A stretch of DNA of 5,778 nt from Acidobacteriota bacterium (GTDB taxonomy: Bacteria; Acidobacteriota; Vicinamibacteria; Vicinamibacterales; 2-12-FULL-66-21), in contig JABFWM010000395.1 in NCBI GenBank assembly GCA_013362195.1, positions 1-5,778 on the forward strand. The letters are read 5' to 3'. The notes beneath the pieces are model-generated. The model did not search any database and had not been told where the DNA came from. It saw only the letters and a program-made list of their open reading frames with translations. This document shows positions 5,688 to 5,778 of this stretch, in pieces. Both the position numbers and the translations under genes were made by a program. The first letter of the stretch is position 1, and the number at the start of each line of letters is the position of its first letter.

Positions 5688-5778
5688 ATGCTCCTCGGCT
5701 CCCGGCGGTTCGCGTCGTGCCTCATCTTCAGCCTCGGCCTCGCGGGGTTCGTCGCCGCGCCGCGGCAGTCCGCACCTG
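5688..5778 (+). CDS. Probable exported protein, 3' truncated by the window edge
   Basis: From the ATG at 5688 the frame stays open to the window end, giving 30 codons. The peptide has the form of a Sec signal: MLLGSRRFASC, then hydrophobic LIFSLGLAGFVAA, then APRQSAP, with possible cleavage after VAA or nearby. The SRR does not continue as a proper Tat motif (F directly follows RR, and no FLK). The frame is also open further upstream (ATG at 5628, GTG at 5649), but those starts would add a Trp-rich stretch encoded by the decamer repeat, so 5688 is preferred. There is no good ribosome binding site; AGG at 5683-5685 is too close. The mature protein is not visible, so no function can be given. 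Confidence 0.5.
   Translation, partial: MLLGSRRFASCLIFSLGLAGFVAAPRQSAP

Overview
This is a GC-rich window with dense coding and strong third-position G/C bias. It carries two complete genes, a 3' gene fragment at the left edge and a probable 5' gene fragment at the right edge. The protein types are a planctomycete-type cytochrome c tail fused to WD40 repeats, a large exported TIG/PPC/Ig-like protein, and a CRTAC1-type FG-GAP propeller with an ASPIC/UnbV domain. Together with the short palindromic and CACGGATG-type intergenic repeats, they suggest a soil- or sediment-type Acidobacteriota genome (Vicinamibacteria-like), or less likely a planctomycete relative. That placement is inferred from protein style only; no marker gene is present.

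Layout: (1) 1-1137 (+) is the 3' part of a c-type cytochrome/WD40 protein with a full set of seven repeats. (2) 1138-1303 is a spacer made almost wholly of repeats: a three-unit CACGGATG decamer array that contains the stop codon of gene 1, then three GGGTCT..AGACCC palindromes that run up to the ribosome binding site of the next gene. (3) 1304-3760 (+) is an 818-residue exported multi-domain protein (signal peptide, TIG-like, PPC, TIG-like, PPC split by an insertion of about 115 residues, two Ig-like domains). (4) 3761-3887 is a convergent spacer with a diverged palindrome copy, a long-looped stem that may act as a terminator, and four copies of a 7-nt unit. (5) 3888-5609 (-) is a 573-residue CRTAC1-family protein with a clear twin-arginine signal, seven calcium-type FG-GAP motifs and a C-terminal ASPIC/UnbV domain. 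(6) 5610-5687 is a short divergent spacer holding a second, inverted copy of the decamer repeat. (7) 5688-5778 (+) is the start of a probable exported protein.

How they fit together: every recognisable product looks exported or envelope-facing, and every one is built from beta-propeller or Ig-like adhesion and recognition folds. The first two genes are co-directional and may be expressed together, although the repeat-filled spacer could separate them. Paralogues of the WD40/cytochrome and PPC types often sit near DUF1549/DUF1553/DUF1501 genes in Planctomycetes and Acidobacteria; none of those partners is visible here. I see no enzyme active site, no mobile-element gene, no CRISPR and no RNA gene. 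The least explained material is the repeat architecture in the spacers and the insertion inside the second PPC domain. I do not see convincing evidence of a wholly new system.
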